A stretch of 59,755 nucleotides of DNA from Bacillus tequilensis KCTC 13622 (GTDB taxonomy: Bacteria > Bacillota > Bacilli > Bacillales > Bacillaceae), in contig NZ_AYTO01000005.1 of the NCBI RefSeq assembly GCF_000507145.1, positions 1-59,755 on the forward strand. The letters are read 5' to 3'. The position numbers and the translations under genes are program-made. Shown here one piece after another: positions 47,529 to 55,826 of the stretch. Each line of letters starts with the position of its first letter. Positions within the stretch are counted from its first letter, which is position 1. The notes under the pieces were generated by a model. It had not been told where the DNA came from. It saw only the letters and a list, made by a program, of their open reading frames with translations, and did no database searches.

Positions 47529-47634
47529 ACCCTTCTTACTGGTATTTTTAATTCTTTGTTCCATTCAGGGGAATTTGAGGTATAATATTCCACGGAAGTT
47601 ATCACTTATTGACTATGTTTAGGAGGGGATAAAG

Positions 47635-47898
47635 ATGCAGAAATATAGACGGAGAAACACGGTTGCCTTTACAGTATTGGCTTATTTCACTTTTTTTGCG
47701 GGAGTATTTTTGTTTAGTATCGGACTCTATAATGCTGATAACCTGGCACTCAATGAAAAAGGCTATTACATTGCAGTTATGATACTTGTAGCAGTCGGTG
47801 CGATTCTTACACAAAAAGTGACCCGTGATAACGCAGAAGATAACGAAATGATCGCGGAACAGGAAAAAAGACAGAATCAATCTCATATCGAATCATAA
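47635..47898 (+). CDS. yubF: Small two-TM membrane protein YubF
   Basis: 87-residue protein with TM segments at about 12-33 ('AFTVLAYFTFFAGVFLFSIG') and about 45-63 ('YYIAVMILVAVGAILTQ') and a charged tail ending 'EKRQNQSHIES'. It looks like the YiaA/YiaB (inner-membrane yiaAB) type family. AGGAGGGGAT precedes the ATG. It is convergent with ktrB across a strong terminator. Function unknown. Confidence 0.85.
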   Translation: MQKYRRRNTVAFTVLAYFTFFAGVFLFSIGLYNADNLALNEKGYYIAVMILVAVGAILTQKVTRDNAEDNEMIAEQEKRQNQSHIES

Positions 47899-47930
47899 AA
47901 AATCCGGCGCCTGCGCGCCGGATTTTTTCA
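47897..47930. terminator. Bidirectional terminator between yubF and ktrB
   Basis: AAAAAATCCGGCGC pairs with GCGCCGGATTTTTT: 14-bp perfect stem with A and T tracts. Confidence 0.92.
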
Positions 47931-47932
47931 TT

Positions 47933-49270
47933 TCACCCTGTAAACACCTCGCCGTCAGGGTAACGGATATTTGATTTCTCTGTTTTCGCGAATGAAAACA
48001 CGAACGTCAAAGGACCAATTCTTCCAATGAACATGATGATGATAATGATGCATTTTCCCGCTGTTGTCAGTTCAGGAGTAAGGCCCATCGTAAGTCCAAC
48101 AGTTCCAAAAGCGGAAAAGGTTTCAAACACAACTTGAATAAATGGCGCTTTTTCTGTGATCGTCAGGGCGAATATTCCTAAAAACACGATGAACAAACTG
48201 GTGACGCTCACGGCTAAAGCTTTAATGATAATTGGATATTTGATGGAGCGACGGAAAATAACCGTTTCTTTTTTACCTCGCAAATAAGCGATAACAGACG
48301 TTAAAATCACGATGAACGTAGTCAGCTTAATGCCGCTCGCCGTTGAGGCGCTGCCAGCTCCGATAAACATCAATAATAAAATAAATACAATGGTTCCTTC
48401 TCGCATACTTCCGAAATCGAGGGAATTGAAGCCCGCGGTTCTCGGGGTCACTGCCTGAAAATAGGAAGCCCACAGTTTATCTGCTAGATGCAGGTGGCCG
48501 AGGGTGCCGGGGTTGCTGTACTCTAATATAAAAATCACAAGCATCGCAATCGCATTCAGAATCAACGTTCCTGTCAGCATGAGCTTTGTATGTAAAGAAA
48601 AGGTTTTAAATCGCCGATTTTTCAAAATGTCATACAGAACCGTAAATCCGATGCCTCCTGTGATAAATAAGAACGTAATCACAAGATTTACGGTAGGGTC
48701 CCCAACGTAGCTCATCAAATTATCCGGCCACAACGAAAACCCGGCATTGTTAAAAGCAGATATGGCGTGAAACAGACTGGCAAACAAGCCGGCCGCCCAG
48801 CCATACTGGGGTATAAGCCTGATGGATAAAATGAGTGCTGCCATCAATTCAATGCTGATGGAAAACAGAAACAGGACTTTGACAAGTCGTATGACGCCGC
48901 CGATTGTCGGCTGGTTTAAGGCTTCCTGAACCAGCATTCGTTCTTTTAATCCGATTTTTTTCCCTAATATCATCACGATCAAAACAGCGAAAGTCATAAA
49001 GCCAAGCCCGCCGACCTGAATCAGCCCCATGATAACCGTTTGCCCGAATACCGTAAATTGAGTGCCTGTATCGACAACAGCAAGTCCTGTAACGGTGGTA
49101 GCAGAAGCCGCCGTAAAAAGGGCATCTATCCATGACAATGGCTTTGTTGTGGAAATCGGAAGCATCAAGAGCGCAGACCCGATCATAATCGTAAGGAAAA
49201 AACCGATTGCAAGCACTTGAGGCGGTGTCAACCGAACCCATTTGATGACTTTATCCTTTTGAAGTGTCAC
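47933..49270 (-). CDS. ktrB: K+ uptake system membrane subunit KtrB
   Basis: 445-residue Trk/Ktr/HKT-type K+ (Na+-dependent) translocator. Four M1-P-M2 repeats are recognisable by filter glycines in 'SATTVTGLAVVDTG', 'ISAFNNAGFSL', 'RTAGFNSLDF' and 'FSAFGTVGLTMG'. It dimerises and is gated by the KtrA octameric ring. Encoded 6 nt downstream of ktrA, so expression falls under the c-di-AMP riboswitch upstream of ktrA. Confidence 0.95.
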   Translation of the reverse strand: MTLQKDKVIKWVRLTPPQVLAIGFFLTIMIGSALLMLPISTTKPLSWIDALFTAASATTVTGLAVVDTGTQFTVFGQTVIMGLIQVGGLGFMTFAVLIVMILGKKIGLKERMLVQEALNQPTIGGVIRLVKVLFLFSISIELMAALILSIRLIPQYGWAAGLFASLFHAISAFNNAGFSLWPDNLMSYVGDPTVNLVITFLFITGGIGFTVLYDILKNRRFKTFSLHTKLMLTGTLILNAIAMLVIFILEYSNPGTLGHLHLADKLWASYFQAVTPRTAGFNSLDFGSMREGTIVFILLLMFIGAGSASTASGIKLTTFIVILTSVIAYLRGKKETVIFRRSIKYPIIIKALAVSVTSLFIVFLGIFALTITEKAPFIQVVFETFSAFGTVGLTMGLTPELTTAGKCIIIIIMFIGRIGPLTFVFSFAKTEKSNIRYPDGEVFTG

Positions 49271-49276
49271 CTTTGT

Positions 49277-49945
49277 CTACATCCCTTCGTTTTCAAAACG
49301 CTTAATATCCTTTTTATGCCCCATGATCACAAGGCAATCCTGTTCGTGAATGGTGTCTTCAGGTGCGGGAGAAAGACGGATATCTCCATGATGTTTAATA
49401 GCCAGGATCGTGCAGCCGTACTTCGCTCTTACATCCAAATCAACAATCGATTTTGAATCAAGCTTGCGTGTTGCCAGCAGTTCAACAATACTGTAATCAT
49501 CTGATAAATCAATGTAATTCAAAACATTCTCGTCAGAAAGACTGTGTGCGATTTTGACGCCCATATCCTTTTCAGGATGAATGATGCGGTCAGCGCCGAT
49601 CTTTTCAAGCACCTTGTGATGATAATAGTTTTGAGCTTTTACCCAAATATTCGGAATGTCCAATTCCTTCAATAATAGCGTAGTCAAGGTGCTCGCTTGA
49701 ATATTCGCTCCGATGGCAACAATCACATATTCAAAATTGCGTATTCCTAACGAAAGCAATTCGTTTTCTTCGGTGGCGTTGGCAATCACCGCATGTGTCG
49801 CATAAGAAGCGTATGCATTTACCTTTTCCTCGTTGATATCAATCGCAAGGACCTCATGGCCCATTCTGTGCAGCTCTTTGCAAATGCTTCCGCCAAACCG
49901 GCCCAGACCGATCACGGCAAATTGCTTATTTTTTATTCTTCCCAA
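49277..49945 (-). CDS. ktrA: K+ uptake regulatory subunit KtrA (RCK)
   Basis: 222-residue cytoplasmic RCK_N plus RCK_C protein. The Rossmann motif is 'FAVIGLGRFGGSICKEL' with Asp36 in 'VLAIDINEEKV', which binds ATP/ADP in homologs. The C-terminal RCK_C subdomain (about 140-222) binds c-di-AMP in orthologs. It gates KtrB. ATG 49945 is preceded by a ribosome site close to the riboswitch terminator region. Confidence 0.95.
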   Translation of the reverse strand: MGRIKNKQFAVIGLGRFGGSICKELHRMGHEVLAIDINEEKVNAYASYATHAVIANATEENELLSLGIRNFEYVIVAIGANIQASTLTTLLLKELDIPNIWVKAQNYYHHKVLEKIGADRIIHPEKDMGVKIAHSLSDENVLNYIDLSDDYSIVELLATRKLDSKSIVDLDVRAKYGCTILAIKHHGDIRLSPAPEDTIHEQDCLVIMGHKKDIKRFENEGM

Positions 49946-49982
49946 TGTTCATAACTCCCTTAGTAAAGTAACGTTTTTGAAC

Positions 49983-50012
49983 CCAAAAAGACCATTTCGA
50001 AGAATGGCCGCT
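49983..50012 (-). terminator. Riboswitch-controlled terminator before ktrA
   Basis: On the minus strand GGCCATT pairs with AATGGTC around CTTCGA, followed by TTTTT. Placed between the c-di-AMP aptamer and ktrA, as expected for transcriptional control. Confidence 0.8.
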
Positions 50013-50014
50013 AA

Positions 50015-50157
50015 TAGACCTCCTCTCTGCATACGCCTACGAGGTTAGCTGTCGGATTAGGGATTCAGAGTACCCCTTCTTACTAAGTAAGATTCACCCC
50101 AAGGCTGGTAAAAAAACAGCCAATCGTTGGTTCCCCCGTTCGTGTTTGATTAAGCGA
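50015..50157 (-). ncRNA. c-di-AMP riboswitch (ydaO-yuaA type) controlling ktrAB
   Basis: Minus-strand reading shows the conserved blocks in order: 'AAACACGAACGGGGGAACCA', 'GGGGTGAATC', 'AAGGGGTACT', then 'GAATCCGACAGCTAACC' and 'TCGTAGGC'. These match the ydaO-yuaA class, which binds c-di-AMP and switches off K+ uptake and osmolyte genes when K+ is high. A terminator follows before ktrA. Ends are approximate. Confidence 0.93.
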
Positions 50158-50189
50158 TAAAAGAGACTGTATGAAATTGAACACTCAAG

Positions 50190-50218
50190 AATTTACTCCT
50201 GTTTCTAGTGTTTGTCAA
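50190..50218 (-). promoter_or_regulatory. ktrAB promoter
   Basis: On the minus strand TTGACA (50213-50218), 17-bp spacer, TAAATT (50190-50195), immediately upstream of the riboswitch. Confidence 0.72.
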
Positions 50219-50278
50219 TTTAAATTTTAAACCGGAAAGAAGACACTGGGAATAGAGGAAAAAGGGGGAAAACGCAAA

Positions 50279-50304
50279 AAAGACCGGCGTTAACCGGTCT
50301 TTCA
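50279..50304 (-). terminator. bslA terminator
   Basis: 9-bp stem AAAGACCGG (50279-50287) with CCGGTCTTT (50294-50302); on the minus strand a T-rich run follows. Confidence 0.85.
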
Positions 50305-50306
50305 GA

Positions 50307-50852
50307 TTATTTGGAGTCGCATGGCTGAGTCGGAGGAGTGCTGCGTTTAGCGACGTCAATGCTGGCTTCTGCGTAAAATCTATCTCCGACGCTCAATGAT
50401 CTATTCTCCGCACGGAAAGTATATGTACCAGCGGCAGGAAGTGTTTTGTTATTCAGTCTTAATTTGAACTCACCAGCTCCTAACAAATCAAGTGCCAAAG
50501 GAATTCTTACTGTTTTGCCGTTATTGAGGATCTGTGTTGTACGCAAAGCATGTCCGTTCATTGTGTCTTTTGTATTTGCAGTAAATCCGCTTGGCAATGT
50601 AAATTCCATCACACCAAGGCTCAGAAGCGTGTTTGGACGATACGTCAATTCGATATCTGAGAAAGACCATTCCGTTTTGCTGGCCCCTGTGATAGTTGCA
50701 AACAACGAAGCTGTTGCCTGTGTTTTCATCGTTGATTCAGTATGAGCTTTAGTTGCTGTGGATTCAGCCGCAAAAGAAGCTGTAGGCGCAGAAACGAGTA
50801 AACCAAGACTTAATGCGCTGATTGCCAAAGAAGATAATAATTTGCGTTTCAT
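50307..50852 (-). CDS. bslA: Biofilm surface-layer hydrophobin BslA (YuaB) with altered C-terminus
   Basis: 181-residue secreted amphiphile forming the hydrophobic coat of biofilms. Signal peptide 1-28 ('LAISALSLGLLVSAPTASFA'), then an immunoglobulin-like body. The hydrophobic cap leucines L76, L77, L79 and L119, L121, L123 are intact ('NTLLSLGVMEF', 'IPLALDLLGAG'). The C-terminus reads 'STPPTQPCDSK', so Cys178 remains but the second cysteine of the CxC motif (C180 in 168, remembered as CGCN) is Ser. In B. subtilis CxC controls dimerisation and surface water repellency. Ribosome site AGGGGGAAT. DegU, Rok and AbrB control is known for 168. Confidence 0.95.
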   Translation of the reverse strand: MKRKLLSSLAISALSLGLLVSAPTASFAAESTATKAHTESTMKTQATASLFATITGASKTEWSFSDIELTYRPNTLLSLGVMEFTLPSGFTANTKDTMNGHALRTTQILNNGKTVRIPLALDLLGAGEFKLRLNNKTLPAAGTYTFRAENRSLSVGDRFYAEASIDVAKRSTPPTQPCDSK

Positions 50853-51030
50853 AATAAATTCCCCCTAATTAAGTTGATAAAAATACACAGGCCTGCCGTT
50901 TTTCACCTCCCCCTTAAACGGCCAAATACAAATTTTACCTACATAAAAATTATCATCATTTTTTTTGGGAGTAAATGGTATGTTTTTCCCGTATTTTTCA
51001 AATTTTTAATAATTTCATATAAAAGAACAA
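50853..51030 (-). promoter_or_regulatory. bslA upstream region with 5'-leader hairpin
   Basis: A/T-rich promoter DNA (about 50935-51030), typical of Rok/AbrB/DegU targets, though no site is certain. Nearer the gene, GCCGTTT (50895-50901) pairs with AAACGGC (50916-50922). On the RNA strand the 14-nt loop reads AAGGGGGAGGTGAA, resembling a ribosome site but without a properly spaced start. Confidence 0.45.
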
Positions 51031-51056
51031 AAAACGCCCGGTTTCCCAGGCGTTTT
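51031..51056 (-). terminator. gbsR terminator
   Basis: AAAACGCC (51031-51038) pairs with GGCGTTTT (51049-51056), followed by T's on the minus strand. Confidence 0.85.
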
Positions 51057-51060
51057 CTGT

Positions 51061-51603
51061 TTACTTTGTTTCGATCGGTATAAACTTAAAAATTTCTCCG
51101 CTTTGCACCGCATCAGCGAGCCGCTTCAGCCAGTCATAGTAAGCTTTAGAGCTTTCCAGCTGTTCGAATAGCTGCAACGCTTCATTTTTAATGTCCTCAT
51201 TAAGACCTTCCTTGTTTAAAACGTCTTGTAAATCAGCCTGAGCTTCCTCAATTGCTGCTACATTCACTTGAACTTCCCGCTCCCATTTAGGCGGAAAGAA
51301 ATTCGTGAAAAATTTGAAGAAATCTTTTTCAGCGACAAATGTATGCTTGCGGATGCCCCGGTGAAATGTTTTTTTCACTACATTTAAGTCTTGAAGCTTT
51401 TTGACGCCTGTGCTCATGCTTGGTTTGCTCATTTGCAATTCCTCACGCATTTCGTCAAGCGTCATCTCATCTCTCATATACATCGTTCCATATAAAATCC
51501 CGACACTGCGGGTGATTCCGTAAAGATCCATCGTTTCAGCAATGGAGTCGATAACAAGATCGCGTGCCTGTTCTATAGCTGCAAATTCTGGACTTTCATC
51601 CAT
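51061..51603 (-). CDS. gbsR: GbsR, MarR-type choline-responsive repressor
   Basis: 180-residue winged-helix repressor. HTH region 'MTLDEMREELQMSKPSMSTG' (about 48-67) and wing 'VVKKTFHRGIRKHTFVAEK'. A C-terminal helical dimer part contains aromatic residues that may form the choline pocket. In B. subtilis GbsR represses gbsAB and opuB and is relieved by choline. Divergent from gbsA with about 200 bp between, where inverted repeats suitable for its operator occur. Confidence 0.93.
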   Translation of the reverse strand: MDESPEFAAIEQARDLVIDSIAETMDLYGITRSVGILYGTMYMRDEMTLDEMREELQMSKPSMSTGVKKLQDLNVVKKTFHRGIRKHTFVAEKDFFKFFTNFFPPKWEREVQVNVAAIEEAQADLQDVLNKEGLNEDIKNEALQLFEQLESSKAYYDWLKRLADAVQSGEIFKFIPIETK

Positions 51604-51635
51604 ACTGACCCTCTTTTCCTTTAGAAAGTTAAATT

Positions 51636-51773
51636 CGTTAAGTTATTTCTTTATGTTCTTTATCTTAACGAAACATAAGGAAAAGTCAAAAAGAAAAAAC
51701 AAAAAGGGGCTTTGACAGTTTAAAATTCGTATGTTAGATTAAGGTTGTTAAAAACGTTAAATTTTTATTTAAC
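51636..51773. promoter_or_regulatory. gbsR-gbsA control region: gbsA promoter and inverted repeats
   Basis: TTGACA (51712-51717), 17 bp, TAGATT (51735-51740) form the gbsA promoter. Just downstream lies GTTAAATTTTTATTTAAC (51756-51773), an inverted repeat positioned for a roadblock repressor. A second inverted repeat, CGTTAAG (51636-51642) with CTTAACG (51664-51670), lies near gbsR. Assigning these to GbsR is inference. Confidence 0.6.
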
Positions 51774-51801
51774 AAACTTTATTTACGTCAAGGAGGCTTA
51801 T

Positions 51802-53274
51802 ATGAGTCAAACATTATACATTGACGGAGAATGGATCAGTGCCGAAAAAGGACAGATCCGCACCATTATCAATCCATTTAATCAAGAAGAAATTGCAGCA
51901 GTAAGCGAAGGAGGGCGAGAGGACGCCATCAAGGCAATCGCAGCCGCGCGCAGAGCATTTGATAAAGGGGAGTGGTCATCGCTATCCGGGCTTGAACGCG
52001 GAAACATTGTTCTGAAAATTGCGGAATTAATCAGGCGTGATCTTGATGAGCTGGCTGAGCTTGAATCCCTTGATACGGGAAAAACACTCGAAGAAAGCAA
52101 GGCCGATATGAATGATATCGCCAATGTTTTTCAATATTACGCCGGATTGGCAGATAAAGATGGCGGAGAGATCATTTCATCTCCGATCCCTGATTCAGAA
52201 AGCAAAATCATCAGAGAGCCAATTGGGGTGTGCGGCCAGATCACTCCGTGGAATTATCCGCTCCTGCAAGCAAGCTGGAAAATCGCACCCGCACTTGCTG
52301 CAGGTAATACGATTGTTATGAAACCGAGTGAGATCACGCCGCTGACGACAATTAAGGTCTTTAAGCTGATGGAAGAAGCCGGTGTTCCAAAAGGTGTCGC
52401 GAATCTTGTCCTTGGACCGGGAGCCACAGTAGGCGATGAGCTTGCCGTAAATAAAGACGTCGATTTGATTTCGTTTACGGGCGGAATTGAAACAGGCAAA
52501 AACATCATGCGTGCGGCAAGCGGAAACGTCAAAAAAATCGCGCTTGAATTGGGAGGCAAAAATCCAAATATCGTTTTTAGGGACGCGGATTTAGAAGTCG
52601 CGGTCGATCAGGCATTAAACGCTGTATTCTTCCACGCCGGCCAAGTGTGCTCTACCGGTTCCCGCTTGCTTGTTGAAGAAGCCGTTCACGATCAGTTTCT
52701 AGCAGAGCTTGTCAAACGGACGAAACGCATTAAACTCGGAAATGGTTTTCACGCCGAGACAGAAAGCGGCCCGCTTATTTCAGCGGAGCACAGGGCAAAG
52801 GTCGAAAAATATGTAGAGATTGGAATAGAAGAAGGGGCCAAGCTGGAGACAGGAGGCAAACGTCCGGAGGACCCTGAGCTGCAAAACGGCTTTTTCTATG
52901 AACCTACTATTTTCTCAAACTGCAAATCTGATATGAGAATCGTTCAGGAAGAGATTTTCGGCCCTGTATTGACAGTCGAAACCTTCAGCTCTGAAGAAGA
53001 GGTCATCGCGCTTGCGAACGATACCATCTATGGCTTGGCTGGAGCGGTATGGTCAAAAGATATTGAGAAGTGTGAACGTGTAGCAGCCCGTTTGAGAATG
53101 GGCACAGTCTGGATTAACGATTTCCATCCTTACTTCGCACAGGCGCCGTGGGGCGGCTATAAGCAATCCGGATTCGGACGCGAGCTTGGAAAAATAGGCC
53201 TTGAAGAATACACAGAAGTCAAGCACGTGTATCGCAATACAAAACCGGCAGCGGTTAATTGGTTCAATTCATAA
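51802..53274 (+). CDS. gbsA: Betaine aldehyde dehydrogenase GbsA
   Basis: 490-residue NAD(P)-dependent aldehyde dehydrogenase. Substrate/cofactor motifs are 'TPWNYPLLQASWKIAPALAA', 'SFTGGIETGK', the general-base Glu in 'ALELGGKNP', and the catalytic Cys in 'FFHAGQVCSTGSR' (about 287). Oxidises glycine betaine aldehyde to the osmoprotectant glycine betaine. ATG 51802 follows AAGGAGGCTTAT. gbsB starts 17 nt after its stop; the two form the choline-to-betaine operon controlled by GbsR. Confidence 0.96.
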   Translation: MSQTLYIDGEWISAEKGQIRTIINPFNQEEIAAVSEGGREDAIKAIAAARRAFDKGEWSSLSGLERGNIVLKIAELIRRDLDELAELESLDTGKTLEESKADMNDIANVFQYYAGLADKDGGEIISSPIPDSESKIIREPIGVCGQITPWNYPLLQASWKIAPALAAGNTIVMKPSEITPLTTIKVFKLMEEAGVPKGVANLVLGPGATVGDELAVNKDVDLISFTGGIETGKNIMRAASGNVKKIALELGGKNPNIVFRDADLEVAVDQALNAVFFHAGQVCSTGSRLLVEEAVHDQFLAELVKRTKRIKLGNGFHAETESGPLISAEHRAKVEKYVEIGIEEGAKLETGGKRPEDPELQNGFFYEPTIFSNCKSDMRIVQEEIFGPVLTVETFSSEEEVIALANDTIYGLAGAVWSKDIEKCERVAARLRMGTVWINDFHPYFAQAPWGGYKQSGFGRELGKIGLEEYTEVKHVYRNTKPAAVNWFNS

Positions 53275-53290
53275 GAGGGGGAGATTGATG

Positions 53291-54499
53291 ATGACATTAA
53301 ATATGAAAGTAGAAAGCATGCACAAATTCCACACATTTGAAATTCCAACTGTGATTAAGCACGGAATCGGGGCTGTCAAGCATACGGGTGAAGAAGTAGC
53401 TGCGCTGGGCGTGTCAAAGGCGCTCCTTGTCACAGACCCTGGGATTTATAAAGCCGGTGTCGCTGATCCTGTTATTGAGTCGCTAAAAGAAGCGGGCATT
53501 GAAGTAGTGCTCTTTCATAAAGTAGAGCCAAACCCGCCCGTCCGTCTGGTGAATGAAGGGTCTGAGCTATACAAAAAAGAGAACTGTAATGGTTTAGTGG
53601 CAGTCGGAGGCGGAAGCTCCATGGATACAGCAAAAGCAATCGGAGTAGAAGCGACTCACGAAGGAAGCGTGCTTGATTATGAAGCTGCAGATGGGAAAAA
53701 ACCGCTGGAAAATCGTATTCCTCCGCTGACGACAATTCCGACAACGGCCGGAACAGGATCAGAAGTCACTCAATGGGCGGTTATCACAGATGAAGCAAGG
53801 GAATTCAAATTCAACACGGGCGGCTCGCTGATCGCGGCGCACCTGACCATCATTGATCCTGAGCTTCATATTTCAATGCCTCCGCATGTAACGGCCATGA
53901 CAGGAATCGATGCGCTTGCTCATGCCATTGAGTGCTATACAATGAAATTTGCACAGCCAATCACGGATGCAGTTGCCTTGATGGCGATTGAATATGCCGC
54001 TCATTACATTAAAAGAGCATTTGCTGACGGAGAGGATCTGGAAGCAAGATACGGAATGGCGCAGGCTGCGATGCTTGCCGGTCTTTCTTACGGCAGTGAA
54101 TCAGCGGGCGCCGCTCATGCGATGAGCCAAACGCTTGGCGGTATCATTCCAGTTGCTCACGGTCAATGTGTGGCCGCGATGATGGGCCCTGTCATGGAGT
54201 ATAACTGGAAGGGCTATCCTGAGAAATTTGCACGCATTGCAAAAGCATTCGGAATTGATACAAGCAAGATGACAACAGAAGAAGCTGCGAAAGCATCTGT
54301 CAATTGGATGTATGACCTTGTCGAAGACTTAGAAGTACCGACTTTAGAAGAGCAGGGAGTCTCACCTGATATGATCGAACGCTTGTCAAAAGAAGCGATG
54401 AAAGATCCGCAAACCTTTGGAAACCCTAGAGATTTAAATGAAAAAGCATATCATTGGATCTACAAGCGCTGCTTTAACCTGATACCGAAAACAGTATAA
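53291..54499 (+). CDS. gbsB: Choline dehydrogenase GbsB (type III alcohol dehydrogenase)
   Basis: 402-residue iron-type alcohol dehydrogenase that oxidises choline to betaine aldehyde. Motifs: 'AVGGGSSMDTAKAIG' (NAD), 'PTTAGTGSEVT', metal-ligand Asp in 'HLTIIDPELH', and His residues in 'GIDALAHAIECY' and 'GIIPVAHGQCVA'. ATG 53291 is preceded by GGGGGAGATTGATG; another ATG one codon earlier is possible. Second gene of gbsAB. Distantly related to yugJ/yugK in this window. Confidence 0.95.
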   Translation: MTLNMKVESMHKFHTFEIPTVIKHGIGAVKHTGEEVAALGVSKALLVTDPGIYKAGVADPVIESLKEAGIEVVLFHKVEPNPPVRLVNEGSELYKKENCNGLVAVGGGSSMDTAKAIGVEATHEGSVLDYEAADGKKPLENRIPPLTTIPTTAGTGSEVTQWAVITDEAREFKFNTGGSLIAAHLTIIDPELHISMPPHVTAMTGIDALAHAIECYTMKFAQPITDAVALMAIEYAAHYIKRAFADGEDLEARYGMAQAAMLAGLSYGSESAGAAHAMSQTLGGIIPVAHGQCVAAMMGPVMEYNWKGYPEKFARIAKAFGIDTSKMTTEEAAKASVNWMYDLVEDLEVPTLEEQGVSPDMIERLSKEAMKDPQTFGNPRDLNEKAYHWIYKRCFNLIPKTV

Positions 54500-54507
54500 C
54501 TACATGT

Positions 54508-54536
54508 CCCGCTCCTTTACAGAGCGGGCTTTTTTT
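54508..54536 (+). terminator. gbsAB terminator
   Basis: CCCGCTC (54508-54514) with GAGCGGG (54522-54528), then C and T8. Confidence 0.88.
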
Positions 54537-54585
54537 TAGATAATGAAGCACAGATGGAAATTTCAGAGAAAGAAGGTGCCGGCTG

Positions 54586-55164
54586 ATGTGGAAGCGCATG
54601 AGTGCAAAAACGGAAGGACTATATATCGCAGATACAGAAAGTTTCGTAACAAAGCAAATGGACAAGCTTGATTTTGATTATGGCGGCATCCCTGGCGACT
54701 TGCATTTTGGCCTGACAAAAAAAGCGGGAGCCAGAGAACCGATGTTTTCTAGAGGGACAGAAATTTTCAACCGAAGACAAATTTCAATTGTATCAGCAGA
54801 GGAATGCGACGAAATGGCTTTAAAAATGGGAGTGCCGAGCATTTTCCCGGAGTGGCTCGGCGCGAATGTAGCAGTCAGCGGCATACCTGATTTCACTTCA
54901 TTAAAAGAAGGAAGCCGGCTCATTTTTCCTAGCGGAGCCGCATTGCTGTGTGAGGGAGAAAATGATCCGTGTATCCAGCCGGGAGAAGTCATTCAGTCCT
55001 ATTATCCGGACAAGCCGAAGCTGGCACCTGCTTTCGTCCGCCATGCATTGGGCATGAGAGGGATTGTCTGTATTGTTGAGAGACCTGGTGCTGTTTACGC
55101 AGGTGATGAAGTCGAAGTTTATTCCTATCAGCGGAAAGTCAAACGAAAAGCAGAAAGGGTCTGA
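54586..55164 (+). CDS. yuaD: MOSC domain protein YuaD
   Basis: 192-residue MOSC-domain protein (molybdenum cofactor sulfurase C-terminal type). Conserved 'DYGGIPGDLHFGLTKKAG' near the N-terminus and a beta-barrel core with 'LGANVAVSGI' and 'GMRGIVCIVERPG'. It may bind a pterin-Mo or FeS-type substrate; the usual conserved cysteine is not evident at the standard place, so activity is uncertain. ATG follows GAAGGTGCCGGCTG. Convergent with yuaE. Confidence 0.87.
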   Translation: MWKRMSAKTEGLYIADTESFVTKQMDKLDFDYGGIPGDLHFGLTKKAGAREPMFSRGTEIFNRRQISIVSAEECDEMALKMGVPSIFPEWLGANVAVSGIPDFTSLKEGSRLIFPSGAALLCEGENDPCIQPGEVIQSYYPDKPKLAPAFVRHALGMRGIVCIVERPGAVYAGDEVEVYSYQRKVKRKAERV

Positions 55165-55183
55165 TCAAATCAGGCCCTTTCTA
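55152..55183. terminator. Shared terminator of yuaD and yuaE
   Basis: AGAAAGGG(T)CTGA pairs with TCAG(G)CCCTTTCT around ATCAAA. It covers both stop regions of the convergent genes. Confidence 0.75.
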
Positions 55184-55658
55184 CCTTTTCTTTAATTTCT
55201 TTTATCTGGCTGAGATGCCGTTTTTCATGATGGCCGATAAAATCGATCCACTGCTTGACAGTCAGCTCTTGAAACACAGGATGCGGAAGCACTCTTTCAA
55301 AATCCTCTTCTTTCAGAGAGGCAATTACAGCTGTCAGCTGCTCTCTTACTACATCGAGCTCGCGTTTCATTTGGCTGCTTGAAATAAAATCATGCGCAGG
55401 CTCAAGATGACTCGGGGCTTTCCGTTTATTATTTCTGTTTTGCGCTGCCTCAAGCGATTTTTCTTCAATTTCTTTAATCGGAGCTTCCTTTACACGTTCC
55501 TTCAGCATTTGTTGTGCGGTCATATCGATTTTTTTCAAATGGTCAAGAACTTCCCGAATACTCCATTCCTCAGCAGAAGGCTTTTGATTCAGCTTTTCAT
55601 CAGAAAGTCCTTTGATTTCGTTCCACGTTTCTAATCTGGCTTCATTAAAGATACTCAT
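55170..55658 (-). CDS. yuaE: DinB-family protein YuaE
   Basis: 162-residue four-helix-bundle protein of the DinB/DfsB superfamily. 'EEWSIREVLDHLKKIDMTA' carries the first metal-binding His, and 'IDFIGHHEKRHLSQIKEI' the others. Likely a metal-dependent (perhaps bacillithiol-related) transferase; no substrate known. ATG 55658 lies 7 nt after AGGAGG; an ATG one codon earlier is only 4 nt away. Divergent from yuaF. Confidence 0.85.
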   Translation of the reverse strand: MSIFNEARLETWNEIKGLSDEKLNQKPSAEEWSIREVLDHLKKIDMTAQQMLKERVKEAPIKEIEEKSLEAAQNRNNKRKAPSHLEPAHDFISSSQMKRELDVVREQLTAVIASLKEEDFERVLPHPVFQELTVKQWIDFIGHHEKRHLSQIKEIKEKVERA

Positions 55659-55747
55659 CATATCTCCTCCTAAAATGACATTACCATATATATAGGCAAT
55701 TATCATTCATCAAGCACTTCAAAATAGGTTATTTGTCTTAAAATTTC

Positions 55748-55772
55748 GAAACCTTTTCGGCAGTGTCTCGTA
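55748..55772 (+). promoter_or_regulatory. SigW promoter of yuaF-floT-yuaI
   Basis: GAAAC (55748-55752), 16-bp spacer, CGTA (55769-55772): the ECF SigW consensus. It fits the known SigW control of this operon in B. subtilis, an envelope stress response. Confidence 0.88.
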
Positions 55773-55826
55773 TAAATGGTAACGGCAGCCGTTCATCAAT
55801 GCATTGATGAAGAAAGGATGAGGAAA

